Position numbers and translations under genes: made by a program
From: Bacillota bacterium
Lineage (GTDB): Bacteria; Bacillota; Clostridia; Christensenellales; Aristaeellaceae
Assembly: GCA_023415715.1 (NCBI GenBank)
Contig: JAEZJP010000140.1
Coordinates: 1 to 37,526 of the forward strand
Length of the DNA stretch: 37,526 nt
Reading direction: 5' to 3'
Part shown: positions 24,448 through 31,395 of the stretch, piece by piece
Layout: each line of letters begins with the position of its first letter
Position numbering within the stretch: the stretch's first letter is position 1
The notes under the pieces: generated by a model
Databases searched by the model: none
Told to the model about the DNA's origin: nothing
What the model saw: only the letters and a program-made list of their open reading frames with translations

Positions 24448-25051
24448 AAGGAGCTGTGGTAGCAGCGGGTGATGTTGTGGCGCCACCTGCATTGGCGGTA
24501 ATCGTTTTATACAGCGCATCCACCTGGGTTTGCAGCGAGGATATTGTGGTGCCAGTTTTCTCCATGGTGGCGCTCAGGTCCTGAATGGATTTTACCTGGG
24601 TCGCCTGAGAGGTAGTGCCGATTTTTTGAATTCCTGTGTTGACAGTGCCGATTCTGTCTTTGATCATGTCGGTGATCCGCTTGGTTAAGCCCCCCTTGTA
24701 CTGGGTGTCAAACGTGAGCCCGACCACGGCGGTATCTCCCGCAGCCACCACAGTAGCTTGTGAAACCTCGCTCAGTTTCTCCAGCTCATCCTTGATGTCC
24801 TTGGATACCTTTTTTGCCTCGTCGATCGTCGTTATCGCCGCGCCCGTTGTTCCGGGCGCGGTGGTCGTGGGCGTTCCAACGCCGGGGCTGGGGCTGGCAA
24901 CCGGCGCCACGCTGGGAAGTAGTGACGGGCTGGGCTTCATCGTCGTGGCTGCAGGCGACGGGGACGGTAAGACATCCGCATTGCTTGTGCAACCTGCCAG
25001 CAGGACCAGCGCAAACGCGCACAGCATGGTGAGAATCCACTTTTTGTTCAA
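24446..25051 (-). CDS. YhcN/YlaJ-like sporulation lipoprotein
   Basis: A 201-residue lipoprotein. The start is TTG 25051, eight bases after GAGGAGG, giving a signal peptide MNKKWILTMLCAFALVLLAGC (lipobox LAGC). A Ser/Pro/Thr-rich linker (about 25-70) leads to a domain with the YhcN/YlaJ pattern: a paired-helix stretch, then SQATVVAAGDTAVVGLTFDTQYKG and a TKRITDMIKDRI helix. Members of this family are forespore-expressed and affect the spore membrane or cortex. The tail is helical and ends in Ala/Thr/Pro-rich sequence. A longer in-frame ATG (25108) has no comparable ribosome site. Confidence 0.72.
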   Translation of the reverse strand: MNKKWILTMLCAFALVLLAGCTSNADVLPSPSPAATTMKPSPSLLPSVAPVASPSPGVGTPTTTAPGTTGAAITTIDEAKKVSKDIKDELEKLSEVSQATVVAAGDTAVVGLTFDTQYKGGLTKRITDMIKDRIGTVNTGIQKIGTTSQATQVKSIQDLSATMEKTGTTISSLQTQVDALYKTITANAGGATTSPAATTAP

Positions 25052-25117
25052 GGTATTCGCCTCCTCGCGGCTATTGTGTGCAGAAGGCTCCTGTCTTATC
25101 AGAACCAAACCATGGAA

Positions 25118-25154
25118 AGAAAAAAGCCGAGAAAACGAATTTCGTTTTCTCGGC
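25118..25154 (-). terminator. strong intrinsic terminator downstream of murG
   Basis: GCCGAGAAAACGA (25126-25138) and TCGTTTTCTCGGC (25142-25154) form a perfect 13-bp stem. The A-run at 25118-25125 becomes a T-tract on the minus strand, so it stops transcripts from murG before the lipoprotein gene. Confidence 0.8.
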
Positions 25155-25223
25155 GCAGAATAAAGCTGAAGGCAATTTTCATTTTAAAAGAAAGGAGACT
25201 TAATCATTGAGCTGTTACTCGCC

Positions 25224-25297
25224 CCATCTGGCTCAATCGTCGCACTGCGAACGTACCAATCCTCATTCTCGCTTCGCTCGCCAGTTTAAGGAGCCTT
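25224..25297 (-). repeat. 111-bp repeat family, diverged copy H
   Basis: Read on the minus strand this is AAGGCTCC, a variable section with GGCGAGCGAAGCGAG, then GCGACGATTGAGCCAGATGG, matching both ends of the units at 14614 and 14851. It is shorter and more diverged in the middle. Confidence 0.65.
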
Positions 25298-25301
25298 GGG
25301 G

Positions 25302-25330
25302 AGTGTAGGGGCGGTCGCCCGTCGTACATT
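25302..25330 (+). repeat. TGTAGGGGCG unit
   Basis: GTGTAGGGGCGGTCGCCCGT is a short hairpin related to the two ends of the element at 4201-4326. With copies D and H it fills the 370-bp gap between the lipoprotein gene and murG; no gene is apparent there. Confidence 0.5.
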
Positions 25331-25397
25331 TCGTCATTGGCGGCACTCAGCTCAGTCATTCAAAATTGTATCCCCATAAGTTTGTCTCCAATTGTAA

Positions 25398-25462
25398 AAT
25401 ATGGGGATTGCAAAGGGGTTTTATCCCTTTGCTGGGGGTCCAGGGGGCAAAGCCCCCTGGAC
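25398..25462 (+). repeat. two-hairpin repeat, copy D, overlapping the murG 3' end
   Basis: GGGGATTGCAAAGGGG...CCCTTTG (first hairpin) and CCAGGGGGC-AAA-GCCCCCTGG (25440-25460). The murG stop (25423-25421) lies inside it, with the CCAGGGG hairpin on the gene side. Confidence 0.8.
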
Positions 25463-26515
25463 TTGTTCGATCAGGTTAAGCACGGCCTGGGTACCGTCGG
25501 CTGCAGGCGCGTTTTGCAATGCGGCGCGCAATTTCCCTCGGCATTCATATAATTGATGCAAGGCGTCCACCAGCGTATCCGCAGTCAAATCCTCCTGCAG
25601 GAGCACATGGCTTAGACCCCGGCGCTCATAGCTTTGGGCATTGAGGATTTGGTCGCCCCGGCTGGCGGTACGTGGGTAGGGAATGAGAAGCATAGGCTTT
25701 TTCAGCGCCTGAAATTCGCAAAGTGCATTGCTTCCCGCCCGGGACAGGATCAAGTCTGCGGCAGCAAATGCATTGGGAAGCTCGTCACTTAAGAATTCCT
25801 TTTGCCAATAGCCGGGGGTATGATCAAGGGAAGGCTCCATGTTGCCCTTGCCGCAAATGTGCATCACATCCATTTTGGGAAGGATCTTGGGAAGCGACGC
25901 GCGCAGGACCTGGTTCACGCTTTGTGCGCCGGAACTGCCGCCCATCATCAAAAGCACCGGTCTTATACCCTGAAAACCGGCCATAGCCAGCCCCTGGGCG
26001 CGGCTGCCGGAAAAAAGTTCGGGACGAAGCGGCGTGCCCGTCATCTGCGCCTTTTTGCCAAGCGCCTTGGCGCATTCCGGAAAGGTGGTCGCGATCCGTT
26101 TGGCGAACACGGCGCAAATGCGGTTGGCCAGGCCCGGCGTATAATCGCTTTCGTGTAATAGAACCGGCACCCGGTGCAGCCAGGCGCCGAATACTACCGG
26201 CACCGACACAAAACCGCCCTTGCTGAAACACACGTCGGGCTTGAGCTTACCCATCAACCGGGCGGATTGTACAGCCCCCCAAAAAACCCGGAAAGGATCC
26301 GTAAAGTTTTTCCAGCTAAAATAACGGCGCAGCTTACCGCCCTTTACCGCATGGTATGTAATACCGGGCAAACGGCTGATCAAATCCCGCTCCATGCCCG
26401 CTTCGGTACCGATATAGTGAATGTCATACCCGGCTTCCCTCAAATGGGGAATCAAGGCCAGATGGGGCGTCACGTGGCCGGCGGTGCCGCCCCCGGTCAA
26501 TACAATCCGCTTCAA
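25421..26515 (-). CDS. murG: UDP-GlcNAc:lipid I N-acetylglucosaminyltransferase
   Basis: A 364-residue GT28 glycosyltransferase that adds GlcNAc to lipid I to make lipid II at the inner face of the membrane. The start is TTG, eight bases after AAGGAGG. Hallmarks: GGGTAGHVTPHLAL near the N-terminus, HESDYTPGLANR (about 121-132), GGSSGAQSVN at the hinge, and the donor-binding LSRAGSNALCEFQALKKPMLLIPYP. The gene lies outside a usual mur/fts cluster here. The last 13 residues (VQGALPPGPPAKG) are translated from a dispersed hairpin repeat, so the natural C-terminus has been extended or replaced. Confidence 0.95.
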   Translation of the reverse strand: MKRIVLTGGGTAGHVTPHLALIPHLREAGYDIHYIGTEAGMERDLISRLPGITYHAVKGGKLRRYFSWKNFTDPFRVFWGAVQSARLMGKLKPDVCFSKGGFVSVPVVFGAWLHRVPVLLHESDYTPGLANRICAVFAKRIATTFPECAKALGKKAQMTGTPLRPELFSGSRAQGLAMAGFQGIRPVLLMMGGSSGAQSVNQVLRASLPKILPKMDVMHICGKGNMEPSLDHTPGYWQKEFLSDELPNAFAAADLILSRAGSNALCEFQALKKPMLLIPYPRTASRGDQILNAQSYERRGLSHVLLQEDLTADTLVDALHQLYECRGKLRAALQNAPAADGTQAVLNLIEQVQGALPPGPPAKG

Positions 26516-26621
26516 TAAAACGGCCTCCTTGAAAAATGCTTGGTATAGTATAGCACAAAAGGAGGAAAATTTTCATTTTTGCAGGCTTTTGTATTCTGTC
26601 CGTTCTCTTTGTGTACAACCG

Positions 26622-26650
26622 TTGCGGCTTTAAGGGATTTTTTGTATACT
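26622..26650 (+). promoter_or_regulatory. promoter of the phosphoglycerate mutase gene
   Basis: TTGCGG (26622-26627), a 17-base spacer and TATACT (26645-26650), 27 bases before the start codon. Confidence 0.65.
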
Positions 26651-26676
26651 GTTGAGCCATAGAAAGGATGTGGCGC

Positions 26677-27897
26677 ATGAAATACCTGATGGTAATAGGC
26701 GACGGCATGGCGGACAAGCCGCTTGACGCCCTGAATCATAAAACGCCTCTGGGTTATTTGGATTTGCCGGCTATGGGCAGACTTGCGGGAAGCGAAACGG
26801 GAACAGCCCTAACGGTTCCGGAAGGCGTAACCCCCGGCAGCGATACGGCTATACTGAATATATTCGGCTATGATCCAAGAAAGTGCTACACGGGCCGCAG
26901 CGTACTGGAGGCAGCCGGTATGGGCGTGCTGCTCAAAGAGGGAGAAGTATCCCTTCGCGTGAACCTCTGCGCCATGGAGGAAACAGCGGACGGACTTGTG
27001 ATCCGCAGCCACAATGGCGGCAGCGTGGAAGGCATTGAGGCCGAAACGCTGATGCGCGATTTGATTGCCCATCCCGATTATCAGGCCATTGCGGAAAGCA
27101 TGGGCCTTCACATCAAAGTCAGCCGCAGCTTCCGCCACATTGGCATACTGCGCGGCCCAGTGCGTGACGATGCATCCTTTATACTGACTGAGCCGCACAA
27201 CGTGCTGGATCAAAATATGGCCGGTTTATGGCCCAAAGGCTTTTTATCCAATGAAATCGAAGCGCTGATGCGGGCAAGCTTCAAGATACTTGATAACCAC
27301 CCTGTCAATAATTCCCGCAGGAAACGGGGCCTTAAGCCTGCCAATATGGTCTGGCCCTGGGGCCCGGGCCGGGCGATAAGGCTGCCTTCCTTTCAGGAAA
27401 AATACGGCCATTATGGACCTGTGGTCAGCGCCGTGCCGCTGGTATGGGGCATCGCCGCTTTGGCCGGGCTGAAAACACCGAAGGTGGAAGGCGCGACAGG
27501 TGACCTTGACACAAATTACGAGGGCAAGGTGGAGGCGGTGCTTACCGCTCTTGCGGCCGGGGATGATTTTGCGGTGCTCCACGTGGAAGCGCCGGATGAA
27601 ATGTCCCACGCCGGGGATATAGACAAAAAATTGGAAGCGATCCGCATGCTGGACCAGCGCGTCATTGCACCGCTTCTTCATAAACTGCCCGCCCTGGGTG
27701 ATTTCCGACTGCTGATGCTAAGCGATCACCTGACGCTTTTATCCACCAGGGGTCACGACGGTTCTCCCGTGCCTTGGGCGCTGTACGACAGCCGCCGCCC
27801 CGGAACGCCCGGCAGGCTGGATGAGGAAACAGCCGAAAAGGGGCTTTATTTGAAGGAGGGTACGCAAATCATGGCCCACCTGTTTGAACAGGATTAA
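26677..27897 (+). CDS. apgM-type cofactor-independent phosphoglycerate mutase family enzyme
   Basis: A 406-residue alkaline-phosphatase-superfamily metalloenzyme of the archaeal (apgM) type. ATG 26677 is chosen, with AAAGGATG upstream, over 26668. Motifs are VIGDGMADKP at the N-terminus (metal), PGSDTAILNIFGYDPRKCYTGR (serine nucleophile), HVEAPDEMSHAGD and LLMLSDHLT (metal ligands). The standard reaction interconverts 3- and 2-phosphoglycerate. A subgroup of this family is annotated as a proposed homoserine kinase in bacteria lacking ThrB, and I cannot separate the two by eye. The usual SDHPTP/THT signature near the C-terminus here reads SDHLTLLSTRGHD, a departure worth noting. Confidence 0.88.
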   Translation: MKYLMVIGDGMADKPLDALNHKTPLGYLDLPAMGRLAGSETGTALTVPEGVTPGSDTAILNIFGYDPRKCYTGRSVLEAAGMGVLLKEGEVSLRVNLCAMEETADGLVIRSHNGGSVEGIEAETLMRDLIAHPDYQAIAESMGLHIKVSRSFRHIGILRGPVRDDASFILTEPHNVLDQNMAGLWPKGFLSNEIEALMRASFKILDNHPVNNSRRKRGLKPANMVWPWGPGRAIRLPSFQEKYGHYGPVVSAVPLVWGIAALAGLKTPKVEGATGDLDTNYEGKVEAVLTALAAGDDFAVLHVEAPDEMSHAGDIDKKLEAIRMLDQRVIAPLLHKLPALGDFRLLMLSDHLTLLSTRGHDGSPVPWALYDSRRPGTPGRLDEETAEKGLYLKEGTQIMAHLFEQD

Positions 27898-27986
27898 ACT
27901 TTCAGCTTCTGTTGGCGTTTTCATTGATTCAACGGACGGAATTCGTGGTATATAGAAATCAAGAAAACCGCCAGGAGGTGACTGAA

Positions 27987-28127
27987 ATGGAGAAATCCCA
28001 AAGCGACGCGTTTATCCCCAAGCAGCAGAATTTGGAGGAGGATGTCTCCTTCGATGAAAGCGTATGCTCCGCGGAGTTTTCTGAGGGTTGTACCCTTCCG
28101 CTAAGCGAGCAGCTCGACCAGCCGTAA
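27987..28127 (+). CDS. 46-residue acidic small protein
   Basis: A small ORF beginning at ATG 27987, seven bases after an AGGAGGT ribosome site and ending just before a strong terminator, so it looks like a real short gene. The product is acidic (about 11 Asp/Glu against 2 Lys) and has two cysteines (SVCSAEFSEGC). It has no membrane segment or signal peptide and resembles no family I know. It is 89 bp after the mutase gene and could be its last cistron. Confidence 0.6.
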   Translation: MEKSQSDAFIPKQQNLEEDVSFDESVCSAEFSEGCTLPLSEQLDQP

Positions 28128-28149
28128 TGTATGGCTGTTTGCATAATAA

Positions 28150-28192
28150 CCCCGCCCTTTTCTCAGTTTTGAAAAGGGCGGGGCGATTTTTT
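28150..28192 (+). terminator. strong intrinsic terminator
   Basis: CCCCGCCCTTTTC (28150-28162) and GAAAAGGGCGGGG (28171-28183) form a 13-bp perfect stem followed by CGATTTTTTAT. It ends the phosphoglycerate mutase/small-protein unit. Confidence 0.93.
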
Positions 28193-28285
28193 ATATTCAA
28201 ACAAGCCCGCTGCCAAAAAGAACTTTTCCCTGCACAGCCTTATGAACAATCCGGAAAGCTGGATCGCTTCATAAAAAGAGAGTCT

Positions 28286-28894
28286 TCAGCTTTCCACGTT
28301 TTCAAGCCATTGTTCCAGGTCTTGCATCGTATCAAAGCCCTTGCCCAGCCTTACTTCCTCCTGGATGGATTCAGGAAGGGAGTCAAGGCTTGTTTCCAAA
28401 GACCTCACAAATGCCATCGCATCGCCATATTTGTTTTCAAATATGCCAAGAACGCCCGACTCATCCGGCATCAGCACCACATGCTGCGCGCAGTACAAGG
28501 AATACTGCCGGGCCATGGTGATACGCTTGGGCAAAAACTCAGTCACCTGCCATCCTTCATAAGCAGCTTCCACTTCCTTAAGCGACATGCCAACAAGCTC
28601 CTGGGGAATAGGCGTGCGCCTTTCCACCTTATGGTCACAGCGGCTGTAGGTCAACTGCTGAACCAGTTCACAGCCTGCCTCCACGCGGGAGGGCTGAGTG
28701 CCCGCTTCATTCGCCGCATTATCCGGAGGCTGGGTAGTGGTCAGATCGGGTGCGACCGCATTGCGCGGATACAACCCGATAATAAGCAGTACGGCGGCAG
28801 CTACCAAAGCAGCCGCGCCCAAAATGACTTGCCGGTTAATGGGAAGCGCTCTTCCCACTTTCTTTTTTTGGTTGCCCTGCCCGCTTGATTGCAT
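28286..28894 (-). CDS. BofC-like membrane-anchored protein
   Basis: A 202-residue protein from ATG 28894; ATG 28930 and 28963 are further in-frame options and the start is uncertain because none has an ideal ribosome site. A basic N-terminus and one membrane helix (about 25-43, VILGAAALVAAAVLLIIGL) precede an extracytoplasmic domain. The C-terminal part (GMSLKEVEAAYEGWQVTEF, LPKRITMARQYSLYCAQHVVLM, GVLGIFENKYGD, LPESIQEEVRLGKGFDTMQDLEQWLE) resembles the BofC C-terminal domain, known from a forespore factor that controls pro-sigma-K processing. The match is by pattern only. It is divergent from the HAD phosphatase gene. Confidence 0.6.
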   Translation of the reverse strand: MQSSGQGNQKKKVGRALPINRQVILGAAALVAAAVLLIIGLYPRNAVAPDLTTTQPPDNAANEAGTQPSRVEAGCELVQQLTYSRCDHKVERRTPIPQELVGMSLKEVEAAYEGWQVTEFLPKRITMARQYSLYCAQHVVLMPDESGVLGIFENKYGDAMAFVRSLETSLDSLPESIQEEVRLGKGFDTMQDLEQWLENVES

Positions 28895-28948
28895 GTACTC
28901 TCGCCATCCTTTTCCTGCTGATAGCTTCATTATGCCCCAAACGTGCAA

Positions 28949-28977
28949 TTGCATGCTTTTCATGCTTATGGTACAAT
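28949..28977 (+). promoter_or_regulatory. promoter of the HAD phosphatase gene
   Basis: TTGCAT (28949-28954), a 17-base spacer and TACAAT (28972-28977), 30 bases before the GTG start. Confidence 0.65.
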
Positions 28978-29007
28978 GGCCCGGTCAAAACGAAAGAAGG
29001 TGGAACT

Positions 29008-29649
29008 GTGGCTATACAGGCCGTATTGTTTGATTTGGACGGCACGCTTTTGAATACGCTTGAGGATATTGCAGACAGCATGAACCGTGCGCTATCGGAA
29101 AATGGACTTCCGGAGCATTCTTTAAACGCATACCGGTATTTTGTGGGCGATGGGGTCAAAACATTGGCCAAGCGCGCAACAGGGTTCAAAGAGGAATTGG
29201 TTCCCGTCGTACAAAAAGCATATCAAAGCTATTATGCCGCGGGATGCCGTAACAAAACCCGCCCCTACGACGGCGTTGCCTTCATGCTTGCCGAACTGAA
29301 AATGCGCGGATTTAAGCTATGTGTTTTTTCCAATAAGCCGCATCAGGATACACTGAATGTAACGGCATATTACTTCCCGGATATGCACTTTGACTTCATC
29401 CGCGGCCAAAAAGAAAATGTTCCGGTAAAGCCTGACCCCACCGGCGCACTTGAAATAGCCAGGGAATTGCACATTCCCCCGGAAGACTTTTTGTATGTTG
29501 GCGATACGGGAGTGGACATGGCCTGTGCCAACGCGGCCGGGATGATCCCGGTTGGGGCGCTGTGGGGCTTCAGGACCAAGGAAGAGCTGATAGAGCATCA
29601 CGCCCGCCATCTGATCGAAAAGCCGGAAGAGCTTTTGGCACTGCTCTGA
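29008..29649 (+). CDS. HAD hydrolase, phosphoglycolate phosphatase-like
   Basis: A 213-residue HAD subfamily IA phosphatase. The start is GTG 29008 after AGAAGG; the frame is open further upstream but crosses the promoter. Motif I is DLDGTLLNT (nucleophile D9, acid D11), motif II SNKPH, and motif IV YVGDTGVDMACANAAGM. An alpha-helical cap (about 18-85) is of the Gph/PpaX type. Substrates of this group include phosphoglycolate and pyrophosphate; specificity is not decided. Confidence 0.9.
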   Translation: MAIQAVLFDLDGTLLNTLEDIADSMNRALSENGLPEHSLNAYRYFVGDGVKTLAKRATGFKEELVPVVQKAYQSYYAAGCRNKTRPYDGVAFMLAELKMRGFKLCVFSNKPHQDTLNVTAYYFPDMHFDFIRGQKENVPVKPDPTGALEIARELHIPPEDFLYVGDTGVDMACANAAGMIPVGALWGFRTKEELIEHHARHLIEKPEELLALL

Positions 29650-29657
29650 TAAACCTA

Positions 29658-30173
29658 TTATTCCCGGCCGGGGAGATTCAAACTCCCTTCGGTCAGCAGC
29701 GGCTGCTCATGAATTACGATGGGCGGAACCATTGCTGTTTGCATTTCACGAAGCCTTTGCGTACGCATCATAACACGCCGCCCGGTAAGCATTTTCAGCC
29801 GGTACCGGTCAAACAGCGCCCGCACGCCAACGGATGCGGGTATGGCGGCGAATATGCCCGCGGCGCCTGCCACACAGGCGCCTACGCCCATGGCGGCACC
29901 CGTTTTGACCATGCGGAAAGCTGCATCCTTTAGCCCATTCCGAGCGGGCTTTCGCCTCAGGATCACCTTTAGCTGCTCCGTCACGGCGATAAGTACAAAG
30001 GGCAGCGCTGCGCAGGCTCCGTTCAGCAAATCATCCAGGATGCCGGCTTCATGCAGGATGCCGGCCTCCACGCAAACCTCATCCATATAATTCAGGCTTA
30101 CGGCCAGCGAATCAATAAGCGTATCCCTTCGCCGTTTTTGATAATCTTTTACAATCTCATCATAGGAACGCAT
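29658..30173 (-). CDS. hypothetical membrane protein
   Basis: A 171-residue protein with no family I recognise. It has an amphipathic, charged N-terminus (about 1-40), two moderately hydrophobic segments (about 48-70, DLLNGACAALPFVLIAVTEQLKV, and 90-115, Gly/Ala-rich AAMGVGACVAGAAGIFAAIPASVG), and a basic helical stretch followed by a hydrophilic C-terminus. AAAGGAGG lies upstream of its start. It is second in a two-gene operon, 23 bp after a coiled-coil protein gene. Confidence 0.7.
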   Translation of the reverse strand: MRSYDEIVKDYQKRRRDTLIDSLAVSLNYMDEVCVEAGILHEAGILDDLLNGACAALPFVLIAVTEQLKVILRRKPARNGLKDAAFRMVKTGAAMGVGACVAGAAGIFAAIPASVGVRALFDRYRLKMLTGRRVMMRTQRLREMQTAMVPPIVIHEQPLLTEGSLNLPGRE

Positions 30174-30196
30174 ATAAAGCCCTCCTTTGTGATGCT

Positions 30197-30622
30197 CTAT
30201 TTCAGCAGATTAAGCAGCGCCACGATGATCCAGGCCCCCGCAACAATGGCGGCCAATACCGTGACCTGGGAAAGGATTCCGTTCTTTTTTCCCTGTTTGC
30301 CCCTGCCTGCTTCCAACGCCTGCAGGCGTTTTTGCATATCGCCTAAGCGGGCAGCCGTTTCCTTTTGGGACTGCTCCCATTTCAACTGAAGGTCCTCCCG
30401 GCCGTCCAGCACCTGCTGGGAAAGAATGGTCTGCTGGGCCGAAAGCTCCTCCACTTCCTTACGCAGCCTCATCTGATCATCATAAAGCCCTTCCGTCACC
30501 ACCGTCATCTCGCTGGTGAAGGATTCCACCAGATTCTGCACATCCGGCCCCTTTATAGCCTGGAGCGCCCCGCCGATCAGCTCCCTGGGCTTTTTCATGA
30601 TATTTACAAGCTTTTCCGCCAT
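30197..30622 (-). CDS. coiled-coil, C-terminally anchored hypothetical protein
   Basis: A 141-residue protein of unknown function. Residues about 40-105 are strongly heptad-like (MRLRKEVEELSAQQTIL, LQLKWEQSQKETAARL, MQKRLQALEAG), predicting a parallel coiled coil. A Lys/Gly-rich hinge (about 106-114) and one C-terminal membrane helix (about 118-140, VTVLAAIVAGAWIIVALLNLL) follow. This tail-anchor layout would leave the coiled coil in the cytoplasm. AAAGGAGCG is upstream of the ATG. It is the first gene of the pair with the protein at 29658. Confidence 0.75.
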   Translation of the reverse strand: MAEKLVNIMKKPRELIGGALQAIKGPDVQNLVESFTSEMTVVTEGLYDDQMRLRKEVEELSAQQTILSQQVLDGREDLQLKWEQSQKETAARLGDMQKRLQALEAGRGKQGKKNGILSQVTVLAAIVAGAWIIVALLNLLK

Positions 30623-30734
30623 ATATACGCTCCTTTCCGGATAGATGCATCATACCATATTCCTGTAGAAGTTACAAATAGCCCTGGTTTTGATGATGCA
30701 AAGCATGTATACTGTGTACAAGGGAGGGAAAACC

Positions 30735-31361
30735 ATGTGGGTGGATTTGAGCTGGCCGGTTTATGACGGCATGCCCGTATATCCCGGCGACAGGCAATCG
30801 CGGCTAACACAGGAAAAATGGTTGGAAAGGGATTTTTATACCGCGTTCGCATTTGATACGGGGCTGCACGCAGGCACCCACATGGATGCGCCCATGCATC
30901 TTATCCCAAATGCGCCCGCCATGGCGGAAATGCCTCTTAACCGCTGCTGTGCCCAAGGGATTTTGCTGGATGTGCGGGGGCAAAGGGAAATTCAGAAACC
31001 CGATCTTCAAAAGGGTTCGCTTACCGGAAAAGCGGTTTTGCTTCTGACAGGAATGGAAGCGGCCTATGGAACAGAAAACTATTACAGCGGCCACCCCGTT
31101 GTTTCCATGGAAATGGCCAAGATGCTTGTTGAGGAGGAGATCGCCTTTCTGGGAATGGATATGCCGTCCCCGGATGAGCCGCCCTTCCCGGTGCACAAAT
31201 TGCTGTTAACTTTTGGTATCCCAATTGTTGAAAACATGCGCGGGCTTGAGAAATTGACAGGTGTATTTGAAGTAGCTGCCTTCCCGCTGAATATACATGC
31301 GGAAGCCAGCCCGGTGCGGGCCGTGGCAAGGCTTTTTCATGACAAATGCAATGGGTCATGA
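30735..31361 (+). CDS. cyclase-family (kynurenine formamidase-like) metal hydrolase
   Basis: A 208-residue protein of the cyclase family (PF04199), which hydrolyses formamides or related cyclic substrates. ATG 30735 follows GGGAGGG; the longer frame to 30690 lacks a ribosome site. The metal-binding signature H45-x-G-T-H49-x-D51-x-P-x-H55 (HAGTHMDAPMH) is complete, as is the downstream FLGMDMPSPDEPPFPVHKLLL block. No tryptophan-catabolic genes adjoin it, so the substrate is open. Confidence 0.88.
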   Translation: MWVDLSWPVYDGMPVYPGDRQSRLTQEKWLERDFYTAFAFDTGLHAGTHMDAPMHLIPNAPAMAEMPLNRCCAQGILLDVRGQREIQKPDLQKGSLTGKAVLLLTGMEAAYGTENYYSGHPVVSMEMAKMLVEEEIAFLGMDMPSPDEPPFPVHKLLLTFGIPIVENMRGLEKLTGVFEVAAFPLNIHAEASPVRAVARLFHDKCNGS

Positions 31362-31395
31362 TATACTTGGAAGGACAATGCCAGGGAGGGATATG

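Noticed and set aside
28088..28888. 266-codon open frame on the plus strand
   Set aside because: It runs through a strong terminator and antisense to the BofC-like gene, with no ribosome site or family pattern.
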